From assembly GCF_042647465.1 (NCBI RefSeq), contig NZ_JBHRVN010000004.1: a stretch of 64,000 bases of DNA; one strand, written 5' to 3'. Both the position numbers and the translations under genes were made by a program. Source of the stretch: Wagnerdoeblera intermedia. GTDB lineage: Bacteria > Pseudomonadota > Alphaproteobacteria > Rhodobacterales > Rhodobacteraceae. Below, piece after piece: positions 33,378 to 41,985 of the stretch. Within the stretch, counting starts at the first letter, position 1. Each line of letters starts with the position of its first letter. The notes beneath the pieces are model-generated. The model did no database searches. It was not told the origin of the DNA and saw only the letters and a program-made list of their open reading frames with translations.

Positions 33378-34425
33378 GTCCACTGATCCTTTCGGGGAGG
33401 TTCTTCGCGTCACTCTGGGCGAAGAGACGCCGTCGCGTCTTGATAAGGCGCTTGCGCTTTATGTGCCAGAGGGTCTGGGGCTGTCGCGCTCACGGATCGC
33501 GAAGCTGGTGGAAGAGGGTGCGGTGCGGCGCGGCGGAGAGGTGCTGATCGCAAAGTCCAAGGTCGCGGAAGGCGAAGAGATCGAGATCACCCTGAGCGCG
33601 CCGGAGGATGTGGAAACGGTCGCAGAGGATATTCCGCTGGAGGTGGTCTATGAGGATGACGATCTGATCGTCATCAATAAGCCTGCCGGAATGGTGGTGC
33701 ATCCGGCAGTCGGCAATCCGTGCGGCACCCTGGTGAATGCGTTGCTGTGGCATTGTGGCGAGAGCCTGCAGGGGATTGGCGGGGAGAAGCGACCCGGGAT
33801 CGTGCACCGGATCGACAAAGACACCTCGGGTCTTTTGGTCGCGGCCAAGACCGCTGCTGCCCATCAGGGGCTGGCGGCGCAGTTTGAGGCGCATACGGTG
33901 CACCGTCATTATCTGGCGCTGGTGCACGGGGTTCCTTACGTCGGCGATCCGCGTCTGCGCGGGCTGAACGGGGTGAGCGTTGAGACCGGGGGTGTGGTGC
34001 GCATTGCCACGCAGCTCGACCGCCACCGGGGCGACCGGCAAAAGCAGGCTGTGGTGCCGTCAGGCGGGCGTCATGCGGTGACGCGGGCGCGGGTGGTGGA
34101 GACTTACGGCCAGCCCGCCGGAATTTCGCTGATCGACTGCTGGCTGGAGACCGGGCGGACGCATCAGATCCGCGTGCATATGGCCTATGCCGGCCACGGG
34201 CTGATCGGCGATCAGACCTATGGCGGGCGGCGCCGGATGTCGGAAAAAGCGCTTGGCGCGGCGGGCGTGGCGGCGGCGGAAGCCTTTCCGCGGCAGGCGC
34301 TTCATGCGGCCACTTTGGGCTTTACCCATCCGATCACCGGGGAGGAGCTGCATTTTGAAAGCCCCCTGCCTCAGGATATCTGCGATCTGATCGCCGCTTT
34401 CGTGCCGCCTGTTTCAGCGGGCTGA
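33376..34425 (+). CDS. rluD: RluD-type 23S rRNA pseudouridine synthase
   Basis: A 349-residue RluA/RluD-family enzyme that isomerises uridines in 23S rRNA helix 69. It has an N-terminal S4 RNA-binding domain (about 15-75: SRSRIAKLVEEGAVRR) and a catalytic domain with KPAGMVVHPAVGN, HRIDKDTSGLLV (catalytic Asp), GRTHQIRVHMAY and HAATLGFTHP. GGAGG five bases before the ATG fixes the start at 33376, inside the overlap with the divergent DUF6476 gene. rpoH follows 219 bases downstream, an order common in Rhodobacterales. Confidence 0.93.
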   Translation: MSTDPFGEVLRVTLGEETPSRLDKALALYVPEGLGLSRSRIAKLVEEGAVRRGGEVLIAKSKVAEGEEIEITLSAPEDVETVAEDIPLEVVYEDDDLIVINKPAGMVVHPAVGNPCGTLVNALLWHCGESLQGIGGEKRPGIVHRIDKDTSGLLVAAKTAAAHQGLAAQFEAHTVHRHYLALVHGVPYVGDPRLRGLNGVSVETGGVVRIATQLDRHRGDRQKQAVVPSGGRHAVTRARVVETYGQPAGISLIDCWLETGRTHQIRVHMAYAGHGLIGDQTYGGRRRMSEKALGAAGVAAAEAFPRQALHAATLGFTHPITGEELHFESPLPQDICDLIAAFVPPVSAG

Positions 34426-34445
34426 CAATTGCGTGAGATCTTTGA

Positions 34446-34462
34446 CACAACACGCAGTTGTG
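34446..34462. promoter_or_regulatory. Inverted repeat upstream of rpoH
   Basis: CACAAC-ACGCA-GTTGTG is a perfect 6-5-6 dyad 183 bases before the rpoH start; it overlaps a TTGACA (34442-34447). No matching -10 is found at 16-18 bases, so promoter identity is unproven. The dyad could be an operator or a small hairpin after rluD. The rest of the 219-base gap holds nothing else clear. Confidence 0.35.
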
Positions 34463-34644
34463 CGACGGTTTGCCTTTTGCGCTGCGTATAAGCTTCGGGA
34501 CATCCGGGGAAAGGGCCTGCCGCCCTGCCCCTTGAGGAACCTCCCGGCGCTTCATAGGTTAGCGTCAAAAGGCGTCTGCTGCGGAGTTTCCGGGGCCTTC
34601 CCCGGCATGCAGCGGCAGAGATGAACCGAACAGGGATTCGACGA

Positions 34645-35541
34645 ATGGCCAGTTATACCAGTCTTCCGGCCCCCAGCCCGGAACAGGGGCTGAACCGGTA
34701 CCTGCAGGAAATCCGCAAGTTCCCCATGCTGGAGCCTGAGGAAGAATATATGCTCGCCAAGCGGTGGGTCGAGGATCAGGATGCGCAGTCGGCGCATAAG
34801 CTGGTGACCTCGCACCTGCGGCTGGCGGCGAAAATCGCTATGGGTTATCGCGGCTACGGGCTGCCCCAGGCGGAAGTCATCTCGGAGGCGAATGTCGGCC
34901 TGATGCAGGCTGTCAAACGCTTTGACCCCGAGCGCGGCTTCCGGCTGGCGACCTATGCGATGTGGTGGATCCGGGCTTCGATCCAGGAATATATCCTGCG
35001 GTCCTGGAGCCTGGTGAAGCTGGGGACTACCTCGGCGCAAAAGAAGCTCTTCTTCAATCTGCGCAAGGCCAAGTCGCGCATCGGCGCGCTGGAAGAGGGC
35101 GATCTGCGCCCGGAAAACGTGGCGAAAATCGCGGCGGATCTGAATGTTTCAGAAACCGAAGTGATTGATATGAACCGCCGCCTTTCGGGCTCGGATGCCT
35201 CGCTCAATGCCACGGTCGGCAGTGAGGGGGAAGGCACCGCGCAGTGGCAGGACTGGCTGGAAGATGAGGATGCCGATCAGGCGGGTGATTATGAAGCCCG
35301 CGATGAGATGAGCACCCGGATGCAGCTTCTGACCACCGCCATGGAAGCGCTGAATGAACGTGAGCGTGATGTTCTGACCCAGCGCCGCCTGGTGGATGAG
35401 CCGGTGACGCTTGAGGATCTCTCCGTCCGTTACGGCGTCTCGCGCGAGCGGATCCGCCAGATTGAAGTCCGCGCCTTTGAAAAGCTGCAGGCGCGCATGA
35501 CTGAGCTTGCCGCTGAGCGCGGGATGCTGGAAAGCGCCTGA
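34645..35541 (+). CDS. rpoH: RNA polymerase sigma-32 factor (RpoH)
   Basis: A 298-residue heat-shock sigma factor. Region 2 is clear (HLRLAAKIAMGYRGYGLP, GLMQAVKRFDPERGFRLATYAMWWI), and so is the RpoH-specific box QKKLFFNLR just after it, which separates it from RpoD. Region 4 ends with RYGVSRERIRQIEVRAFEKL. AGGGA seven bases upstream favours MASYTSLPAP at 34645 over an ATG eight codons earlier. Position beside rluD matches the RpoH-I gene of Rhodobacterales, which directs chaperone and protease genes and overlaps with an oxidative-stress paralogue elsewhere. A strong terminator follows. Confidence 0.95.
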   Translation: MASYTSLPAPSPEQGLNRYLQEIRKFPMLEPEEEYMLAKRWVEDQDAQSAHKLVTSHLRLAAKIAMGYRGYGLPQAEVISEANVGLMQAVKRFDPERGFRLATYAMWWIRASIQEYILRSWSLVKLGTTSAQKKLFFNLRKAKSRIGALEEGDLRPENVAKIAADLNVSETEVIDMNRRLSGSDASLNATVGSEGEGTAQWQDWLEDEDADQAGDYEARDEMSTRMQLLTTAMEALNERERDVLTQRRLVDEPVTLEDLSVRYGVSRERIRQIEVRAFEKLQARMTELAAERGMLESA

Positions 35542-35557
35542 GGCTGAGTGCTGAAAC

Positions 35558-35588
35558 AAAGGCCGCGCAGGTTCTGCGCGGCCTTTTT
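35558..35588 (+). terminator. Rho-independent terminator of rpoH
   Basis: AAAGGCCGCGCAG and CTGCGCGGCCTTTTT pair over 13 bases around a 3-base loop and end in a T-run. Confidence 0.9.
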
Positions 35589-35682
35589 CTGTCGGGCCTC
35601 TGCCACGACATGCCCGAAACTCTGCCGTGGTTTTGCCCAGGTCCGCAGGCAGACTCCCCGCAGGCAGCAGTGGGGCCCTTTT

Positions 35683-37002
35683 ATGAATATCTCTCTTCCG
35701 ACCCGAAACGGCGTTGAACCGCCGCCCGGTCCGCGCCGGATGGAGGACCTGGGCATCAGCCCGGTGATGATGCGGGACATTCTTCTCAAGACGATGTTTC
35801 GCACCAATCTGTCCCTGCCCAGTGACATCGCGCGGGCGATCTGCCTGCCGCTGCAACTGGCGCAGGAACTGCTGGATCTGGCGCGCGGCCAGAAGCTGGT
35901 TGAGGCGGTGGGCAGCCTGATCGGACAGGGCGGCAATGAGGTGGCCTTTCAGCTGACGGACGGGGGCCGCGCCCGCGCGCTCGATGCCCTGGCGCAGAGC
36001 GAGTATTACGGGGCCATCCCGGTCCCGCTTGAGGCCTATAAAGCCCAGGTCAAACGGCAGTCGATCCGCGACATCCGTCTGAGCCGTGAGGATCTGCAAA
36101 GCGCCATGGGCCATCTGATCCTGCCGCCGGATCTGTTGTCGAACCTTGGCCCCGCCGTCACCTCGGGGCGATCGGTGCTGCTTTATGGCCCGCCGGGCAA
36201 CGGTAAATCTGCGATTTCAAACGGCATCCGCGATGCGATGCGCGACAAGATCTATGTGCCGCGCGCGGTGGAATATGGCGGCCAGGTCATCACGGTCTAT
36301 GACCCCATCGTGCATTCCTCGGCCGAGGAATCGAAGGATGACCCCAACAGCCTGCGGCGCAGTTCGAACCGCTTCGACAACCGCTATGTGCTTTGTGAGC
36401 GGCCGACGGTGATCACCGGGGGCGAACTCAGCCTTGATATGCTGGATCTGGCCTATAACCCGGTCTCGCGGACCTATCAGGCCAGTCTGCAAATGAAGGC
36501 CACGGGCGGGATCTTCATTATCGACGACCTTGGGCGTCAGGCAGAGCCGCCGCAGAAGATCGTCAACCGCTGGATCGTCCCGCTTGAAGAAGCGCGCGAT
36601 ATTCTGACCCTGCAGTCGGGCGAAAAGTTTACCGTTCCCTTCGACACGCTGGTGATTTTCTCGACCAACTTCCACCCCAATGAGATTTTTGACGGCGCGG
36701 CGCTGCGGCGGATCTTTTTCAAGATCAAGATCGACGGTCCGGGGCAGGAGAATTTCCTGAAGATCTTTGCCATGATGGCCCGCAAAAAGGGAATGGCGCT
36801 GGATGAATCTGCGCTGCTGCATCTGCTGAAAGTGAAATATCCCACAATCAACAACGTCTTCGCCAATTATCAGCCGGTTTACCTAATCGACCAGATGATT
36901 GCGGTTTGTGAGTTTGAGGGGCTTCCCCGGCAGATGACGCCGGAACTGATCGACCGCGCCTGGTCGAATATGTTTGTCAAAGATGAAGTGATTCTGAAGT
37001 AA
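35683..37002 (+). CDS. AAA+ ATPase of unknown function
   Basis: A 439-residue cytosolic ATPase. Residues 20-130 form a helical, winged-helix-like N-terminal region (LPSDIARAICLPLQLAQELL). The AAA+ core has Walker A GPPGNGKS at 169-176, Walker B IFIIDDLGRQ (acidic pair at 281-282), a sensor-1 STNFHP near 332, and an arginine-finger candidate in ALRRIFFKIKI. I do not recognise a named family; similar proteins in alphaproteobacteria are annotated only as ATPase. It is bounded by terminators on both sides, so it is a single-gene unit between rpoH and pdhA. No Shine-Dalgarno is obvious. Confidence 0.75.
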   Translation: MNISLPTRNGVEPPPGPRRMEDLGISPVMMRDILLKTMFRTNLSLPSDIARAICLPLQLAQELLDLARGQKLVEAVGSLIGQGGNEVAFQLTDGGRARALDALAQSEYYGAIPVPLEAYKAQVKRQSIRDIRLSREDLQSAMGHLILPPDLLSNLGPAVTSGRSVLLYGPPGNGKSAISNGIRDAMRDKIYVPRAVEYGGQVITVYDPIVHSSAEESKDDPNSLRRSSNRFDNRYVLCERPTVITGGELSLDMLDLAYNPVSRTYQASLQMKATGGIFIIDDLGRQAEPPQKIVNRWIVPLEEARDILTLQSGEKFTVPFDTLVIFSTNFHPNEIFDGAALRRIFFKIKIDGPGQENFLKIFAMMARKKGMALDESALLHLLKVKYPTINNVFANYQPVYLIDQMIAVCEFEGLPRQMTPELIDRAWSNMFVKDEVILK

Positions 37003-37023
37003 GCTGCCCGTGACGGCGGCAGG

Positions 37024-37062
37024 AAAGGCCCCGCCCCTGCGCGGGGCCTTTGCGTTTTTTCC
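37024..37062 (+). terminator. Terminator after the AAA+ ATPase gene
   Basis: AAAGGCCCCGC and GCGGGGCCTTT pair around a 6-base loop and are followed by GCGTTTTTTCC. Confidence 0.88.
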
Positions 37063-37087
37063 TTGATCCACCGTATGGCGAAATATA

Positions 37088-37101
37088 GTTTAACGCTAAA
37101 C
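37088..37101. promoter_or_regulatory. Inverted repeat upstream of pdhA
   Basis: GTTTA-ACGC-TAAAC lies 30 bases before the pdhA GTG codon, in AT-rich DNA where promoter and operator should be. It is a candidate operator for the PDH operon; I cannot name the regulator. Confidence 0.4.
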
Positions 37102-37130
37102 ATTCTGGATTCACTGAGGGAGGGGCTGCC

Positions 37131-38120
37131 GTGGCGACCCGCAAATCACCGGAGAAGGCGAACGTCTCCAAGGACGAGCTGCTGAAATACTACCGCGACA
37201 TGCTGCTGATCCGCCGTTTTGAGGAGAAGGCCGGGCAGCTTTACGGCATGGGTCTGATCGGCGGCTTCTGCCACCTCTATATCGGTCAGGAAGCTGTGGT
37301 TGTGGGTCTCGAGGCCTCGGCCAAAGAAGGCGACAAGCGCATCACCTCCTACCGTGACCACGGCCATATGCTGGCCTGCGGTATGGAAGCCAATGGCGTC
37401 ATGGCGGAACTGACCGGGCGCATCGGCGGTTACTCCAAAGGCAAGGGCGGCTCGATGCATATGTTCTCGAAAGAGAAGCATTTTTACGGCGGCCATGGCA
37501 TCGTCGGCGCCCAGGTGCCGCTTGGCGCGGGTCTGGCCTTCGCGGACAAATACCTTGGCAACGACAACGTCACCTTCACCTATTTCGGCGATGGCGCGGC
37601 CAACCAGGGTCAGGTCTATGAGACCTATAACATGGCAGAGCTTTGGGACCTTCCGGTGATCTTCGTCATCGAAAATAACCAATACGCCATGGGCACCTCG
37701 ATGAGCCGGGCCACCAAATCCACCACGCTTTATGAGCGCGGTCTGGCTTACGGCATCCCCGGCGAGCAGGTCGACGGCATGGATGTCCTGGCGGTCAAAG
37801 CAGCCGGCGAGAAAGCCGTGGCGCACTGCCGTGCGGGCAAAGGCCCCTATATCCTGGAAATGATGACCTATCGTTACCGCGGTCACTCGATGTCGGATCC
37901 GGCGAAATACCGCACCCGCGAAGAGGTCCAGAAGATGCGCGATGAGCGCGACCCGATTGAGCAGGTCCGCGATCTGCTGCTGACCGGCGGTCACGCCTCG
38001 GAAGAGGATCTCAAGCAGATCGACCGTGAGATCAAGACCATCGTCAATGCCTCCGCTGACTTCTCCAAAGAGAGCCCCGAGCCGCCGGTCGAAGAGCTCT
38101 GGACCGATATTTACGCCTGA
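37131..38120 (+). CDS. pdhA: Pyruvate dehydrogenase E1 component, alpha subunit
   Basis: A 329-residue E1-alpha. With PdhB it decarboxylates pyruvate using thiamine diphosphate. The ThDP motif is present (GDGAANQGQVYETYNMAELW through IENNQYAMGTS, about 160-190), as are the phosphorylation-loop-like YRYRGHSMSDPAKYR and the GHG region GGHGIVGAQ. Translation begins at a GTG after GAGGGAGGGG. It is the first gene of pdhA-pdhB-pdhC, with 20- and 12-base gaps. A dyad at 37088-37101 may control the operon. Confidence 0.96.
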   Translation: MATRKSPEKANVSKDELLKYYRDMLLIRRFEEKAGQLYGMGLIGGFCHLYIGQEAVVVGLEASAKEGDKRITSYRDHGHMLACGMEANGVMAELTGRIGGYSKGKGGSMHMFSKEKHFYGGHGIVGAQVPLGAGLAFADKYLGNDNVTFTYFGDGAANQGQVYETYNMAELWDLPVIFVIENNQYAMGTSMSRATKSTTLYERGLAYGIPGEQVDGMDVLAVKAAGEKAVAHCRAGKGPYILEMMTYRYRGHSMSDPAKYRTREEVQKMRDERDPIEQVRDLLLTGGHASEEDLKQIDREIKTIVNASADFSKESPEPPVEELWTDIYA

Positions 38121-38140
38121 TCCCTGAGGAGAGACTGACA

Positions 38141-39505
38141 ATGGCAATGAACATCCTGATGCCCGCCCTCTCCCCGACGATGGAGGAAGGCACCCTTGCG
38201 AAATGGCTGATCAAAGAAGGTGATGAGGTCAAATCCGGCCAGATCATCGCTGAGATTGAGACCGATAAAGCCACGATGGAATTTGAAGCCGTCGACGAAG
38301 GCGTGATCGGCAAGCTGCTGGTGGCTGAGGGCACCCAGGGCGTGAAGGTCAATGCCCCGATCGCCACGCTGGTCACCGAAGGCGACAGCGCCGAAGCACC
38401 TGCTGCCGCAGCGCCTGCCCCGGCCCCTGCCGCTGCTCCGGCCGCCCCTGCGGCGGCCCCTGCCGCTGCCAAAGCCCCGGTTCAGATCCGCGACGTCGCC
38501 CCCGATTACCCCGAGGGCACGCCGATGAAGACCATGACCGTGCGCGAAGCGATCCGCGAAGCCATGGCCGAGGAAATGCGCGCCGATCCGACCGTCTTTC
38601 TGATGGGCGAAGAGGTGGGCGAATACCAGGGCGCCTACAAAATCTCTCAGGGTCTGCTGGATGAATTTGGTGCGAAACGCGTGGTCGATACGCCGATCAC
38701 CGAACATGGCTTCACCGGCATCGCGGTCGGTGCCTCCTGGGGCGGCGTGAAGCCGATCCTTGAGTTTATGACCTGGAACTTCTCGATGCAGGCCATCGAC
38801 CATATCATCAACTCGGCTGCCAAGACGCTTTACATGTCGGGCGGCCAGATGGGCTCGCCGATCGTCTTCCGTGGCCCGAACGGGGCCGCCGCCCGCGTGG
38901 GCGCGCAGCACAGCCAGGACTTCGCTGCCTGGTATGCCGCGATCCCGGGTCTGAAGGTCGTGATGCCCTATTCGGCAGCCGATGCCAAAGGCCTGCTGAA
39001 AACCGCGATCCGCGATCCGAACCCGGTGATCTTCCTTGAAAACGAGATCATGTACGGCAAGTCGTTCGAAGTGCCGGATCTGCCCGATTTCACCATCCCC
39101 TTCGGCAAGGCCCGCGTCTGGCGTGAGGGCTCTGACGTCACCATCGTCTCCTTCGGCATCGGCATGACCTATGCGCTGGAAGCAGCCGATAAGCTGGCGG
39201 AAGAGGGCATCTCGGCAGAAGTCATCGACCTGCGCACCCTGCGCCCGATCGACTACGACACCGTGCTTGAATCGGTCAAAAAGACCAACCGCTGCGTCAC
39301 CGTGGAAGAGGGCTTCCCCGTCGGCTCCATCGGCAACCACCTCTCGGCCACCATCATGGAGCGTGCGTTTGACTACCTCGACGCGCCGGTGGTGAACTGT
39401 GCGGGTAAAGACGTGCCGATGCCCTATGCCGCCAACCTGGAAAAACTGGCCCTGGTCACCACCGCTGAGGTGATCGAGGCGGTTAAATCCGTCTGCTACC
39501 GCTGA
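38141..39505 (+). CDS. pdhB: Pyruvate dehydrogenase E1 component, beta subunit, with lipoyl domain
   Basis: A 454-residue E1-beta with an extra N-terminal lipoyl domain: residues 1-78, lipoyl-lysine Lys43 in ETDKATMEF. An Ala/Pro linker (about 88-115) leads to the transketolase-like catalytic part (VREAIREAMAEEMRADPTVF, GVKPILEFMTWNF) and C-terminal domain. A lipoyl-bearing E1-beta is characteristic of alphaproteobacterial PDH complexes. The lipoyl and linker regions are nearly the same as those of PdhC, which suggests that the domain was copied within the operon. GAGGAGAG precedes the ATG. Confidence 0.96.
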   Translation: MAMNILMPALSPTMEEGTLAKWLIKEGDEVKSGQIIAEIETDKATMEFEAVDEGVIGKLLVAEGTQGVKVNAPIATLVTEGDSAEAPAAAAPAPAPAAAPAAPAAAPAAAKAPVQIRDVAPDYPEGTPMKTMTVREAIREAMAEEMRADPTVFLMGEEVGEYQGAYKISQGLLDEFGAKRVVDTPITEHGFTGIAVGASWGGVKPILEFMTWNFSMQAIDHIINSAAKTLYMSGGQMGSPIVFRGPNGAAARVGAQHSQDFAAWYAAIPGLKVVMPYSAADAKGLLKTAIRDPNPVIFLENEIMYGKSFEVPDLPDFTIPFGKARVWREGSDVTIVSFGIGMTYALEAADKLAEEGISAEVIDLRTLRPIDYDTVLESVKKTNRCVTVEEGFPVGSIGNHLSATIMERAFDYLDAPVVNCAGKDVPMPYAANLEKLALVTTAEVIEAVKSVCYR

Positions 39506-39517
39506 GGAGAGGCGATC

Positions 39518-40837
39518 ATGGCACAAGACATTCTGATGCCCGCCCTCTCTCCGACGATGGAGGAAGGCACTCTGGCGAAATGGCTGGTCAAGGAAGGCGA
39601 CAGCGTCACATCCGGCCAGATCATCGCTGAGATTGAGACCGACAAGGCCACCATGGAATTCGAAGCCGTGGATGAAGGCGTGATCGGTAAGATCCTGGTG
39701 GCAGAGGGCACCGCAGGGGTGAAGGTCAACGCCCCCATCGCGGTGCTGCTGGAAGACGGCGAAGACGCCTCCGCCGCCCCTGCCCCGAAAGCGGCAGCCC
39801 CGGCAAAGGTGGAAGCGCCTGTGGTCGCGGCAGCGCCCGCAGCTGCTCCTGCCCAGGCAGCGGCGGCTCCGGCGAAAGACGGCAAGCGCGTCTTTGCTTC
39901 GCCGCTGGCACGCCGGATTGCCACGCAAAAGGGGATCGATCTTGCTTCGATCAAAGGCACCGGCCCGAACGGCCGCATCGTGCGCGCCGATGTTGAAGGT
40001 CTGAGCGCCGCTTCCGCTGCCCCCACGGCTGCGGCCACCGCTGCCCCCGCGGCAGAGGCCCCGAAAGCCGCCGCCGCTCCGGCAGCCGCAGGCGCGATGC
40101 CCACCGGCCCCAATGCCGCGCAGGTCGCCAAAATGCTCGATGGCCGCGACTATGAGGAGGTCACGCTTGACGGCATGCGCCGCACCGTCGCCGCCCGTCT
40201 GACGGAGGCCAAGCAGACCATCCCGCATTTCTATCTGCGCCGCGAGATCCGTCTCGATGCGCTGATGGCCTTCCGCGCGCAGCTCAATGAGCAGCTCTCG
40301 GACCGGGGTGTAAAACTCTCGGTCAATGACTTCATCATCAAGGCCTGCGCCGTGGCGATGCAGCGCGTGCCGGGCGCCAATGCCGTCTGGGCGGGGGACC
40401 GGATCTATAAGCTGAAGCCCTCGGATATCGCGGTGGCGGTGGCGGTCGAGGGCGGCCTCTTCACCCCGGTGCTGAAGGATGCCCATCTCAAGACCCTCTC
40501 GGCGCTTTCGGCAGAGATGAAGGATCTGGCGGGCCGTGCACGCAACAAAAAGCTCGCGCCCCATGAATATGTCGGCGGCTCCATGGCGATTTCGAACCTT
40601 GGCATGTTCGGGATTGAGAACTTTGATGCGGTGATCAACCCGCCGCATGGCTCGATCCTGGCGGTCGGCGCGGGCGTCAAAAAGCCGGTGGTGCAGGCCG
40701 ATGGCAGCCTTGGCGTGGCGACCGTGATGTCGGTGACGCTTTCGGTCGATCACCGGGTGATCGACGGGGCGCTTGGGGCGGAATTCCTCCAGGCGATTGT
40801 CGACTGCCTTGAGAACCCGCTGTCGATGCTGGCATAA
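39518..40837 (+). CDS. pdhC: Dihydrolipoamide acetyltransferase E2
   Basis: A 439-residue E2 that transfers the acetyl group to CoA and forms the core of the complex. It has an N-terminal lipoyl domain (Lys43 in ETDKATMEF), an Ala/Pro linker, a peripheral-subunit-binding domain at about 126-160 (FASPLARRIATQKGIDLASI), a second Ala/Pro linker, and the catalytic domain ending with SVDHRVIDGALGAEF, where His and Asp catalyse. No E3 gene (lpd) follows; a terminator ends the operon, so E3 must be encoded elsewhere. Confidence 0.97.
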   Translation: MAQDILMPALSPTMEEGTLAKWLVKEGDSVTSGQIIAEIETDKATMEFEAVDEGVIGKILVAEGTAGVKVNAPIAVLLEDGEDASAAPAPKAAAPAKVEAPVVAAAPAAAPAQAAAAPAKDGKRVFASPLARRIATQKGIDLASIKGTGPNGRIVRADVEGLSAASAAPTAAATAAPAAEAPKAAAAPAAAGAMPTGPNAAQVAKMLDGRDYEEVTLDGMRRTVAARLTEAKQTIPHFYLRREIRLDALMAFRAQLNEQLSDRGVKLSVNDFIIKACAVAMQRVPGANAVWAGDRIYKLKPSDIAVAVAVEGGLFTPVLKDAHLKTLSALSAEMKDLAGRARNKKLAPHEYVGGSMAISNLGMFGIENFDAVINPPHGSILAVGAGVKKPVVQADGSLGVATVMSVTLSVDHRVIDGALGAEFLQAIVDCLENPLSMLA

Positions 40838-40839
40838 TC

Positions 40840-40870
40840 AAAAGGCCCCGGGCAGACCCGGGGCCTTTTT
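40840..40870 (+). terminator. Rho-independent terminator of pdhABC
   Basis: AAAAGGCCCCGGG and CCCGGGGCCTTTTT pair around a short loop directly after the pdhC stop. The next gene starts only ten bases later, so its promoter must overlap this region or lie within pdhC. Confidence 0.88.
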
Positions 40871-40879
40871 CACAGGTGG

Positions 40880-41353
40880 ATGATGCGGATTTCCGGTCTC
40901 TTCCCCGCGCTTTTTCTCTGCGCGCTGAGCGGTGCAGCCAGCGCACAAACCCGCTGCGCCGCCCCGCCCGCAGCCGAAGTCACAACCGTGCTGACAGAGG
41001 TGAACCAGCTGCGCGCGCGCCTCGGCCTGCCGCAGCTGTCCCCTGAGCCGCGCCTGATGCAGGCGGCGCAGAGTCATGCCTGCGATAACATCGCCCGTGG
41101 CGGCCCCTCACATCAGGGATCGGACGGTAGCAGCCTTGGCCAGCGGCTGCAGCGCGCGGGCTATCCCTATCGCACAGCGGCAGAAAATATCGCCTGGGGG
41201 AAGATCGCCCCGGGCCAGGTGGTGGAGATGTGGCACGGCTCTCCCGCGCATGACCGCAATCTGCGCAACCCCGCCGTGACGGAAGCCGGGCTGGGGATTG
41301 CGTGCAACAACGCAGGCCAGAGGGCCTATGTGCTGAAACTGGCCGGTCGCTGA
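40880..41353 (+). CDS. Secreted CAP-domain (SCP/PR1) protein
   Basis: A 157-residue protein with a Sec signal peptide (MMRISGLFPALFLCALSGAASA, cleavage near 22) and one CAP domain. Typical CAP motifs are seen: VNQLRARLGLPQL, SHACDNIARGG with the core His, TAAENIAWG and MWHGSPAHDRNLRNP. Bacterial CAP proteins are secreted or periplasmic and mostly of unknown function. Its 3' end overlaps the convergent ampD-like gene by 28 bases. It follows the PDH terminator closely. Confidence 0.88.
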   Translation: MMRISGLFPALFLCALSGAASAQTRCAAPPAAEVTTVLTEVNQLRARLGLPQLSPEPRLMQAAQSHACDNIARGGPSHQGSDGSSLGQRLQRAGYPYRTAAENIAWGKIAPGQVVEMWHGSPAHDRNLRNPAVTEAGLGIACNNAGQRAYVLKLAGR

Positions 41354-41985
41354 AGCCCGAGGGCAAGCGCAGCATCCGTCTCATCCGCCGGACCCGTGGC
41401 CCAGGGCCGGAAGCGCAGCCGGAAAGCCGCAAGGCGGTCCTCTGCCGGAACATCTGCCGGATAGCCGAAGGCGAGCGCCGCCGCGTCAAAATCAGCCGCC
41501 GATGCACCCGCCACCGGTGTGGGCCAGAGTGCCAGCCCCTGACGGGCCAGCCGCAGCCAGTCAAAGCGCGGGCCGGGATCGATCTTGCGCCCCGGTGCCA
41601 TGTCGGAATGTCCGATCACCCCTTCCGGGCCGATCTGCCAGCGCGTCATGATCCCGCGCAGCAGGTCTTCAAGCGCGGCCATCTGCGGCTCGGGGAAAGG
41701 ATGGGTGGCGGGATTGGCCAGCTCTATCCCGATGGAGCGCGAGTTCATATCTGAGAGCCCGCGCCAGGAGCCGGCCCCCGCGTGCCAGGCGCGCATCTCT
41801 TCGGCAACCAGCGCTTCCGTCGCGCCGCTCTCAGAGATCAGCCAATGGGCCGAGACCTCAGCCTCCGGCAGGCAGAGCCGCTCGCGCGCGGCCGCGCAGG
41901 AGGCCATGCCGGTATAATGGATGACGATAAATTCAGGCCGCAGCCCGCCCCGCCGCTCGGTGAAATTCGGCGAGGGGAAAGACAT
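41326..41985 (-). CDS. N-acetylmuramoyl-L-alanine amidase, AmpD-like
   Basis: A 219-residue amidase_2 (PGRP-fold) enzyme that cleaves the MurNAc-L-Ala bond in muropeptides. Zinc ligands are expected at His23 (IHYTGM), and at the His and Asp in VIGHSDMAPGRKIDPG near residue 125-139; SIGIELANPATHP is the central motif. A short C-terminal domain at about 160-205 resembles a peptidoglycan-binding unit. No signal peptide is seen, so it fits cytosolic AmpD-type recycling. Its start overlaps the stop of the upstream lipoprotein gene (TGATG). Confidence 0.9.
   Translation of the reverse strand: MSFPSPNFTERRGGLRPEFIVIHYTGMASCAAARERLCLPEAEVSAHWLISESGATEALVAEEMRAWHAGAGSWRGLSDMNSRSIGIELANPATHPFPEPQMAALEDLLRGIMTRWQIGPEGVIGHSDMAPGRKIDPGPRFDWLRLARQGLALWPTPVAGASAADFDAAALAFGYPADVPAEDRLAAFRLRFRPWATGPADETDAALALGLQRPASFST

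Noticed and set aside
34442..34492. A sigma-70 promoter for rpoH using TTGACA and TATAAG
   Set aside because: The two hexamers are 39 bases apart, and neither has a partner at 16-18 bases, so I kept only the inverted repeat as a feature.
37131..40837. A missing or broken E3 gene in the PDH operon
   Set aside because: pdhC is directly followed by a strong terminator and an unrelated gene; E3 is often encoded elsewhere, so this is not evidence of loss.
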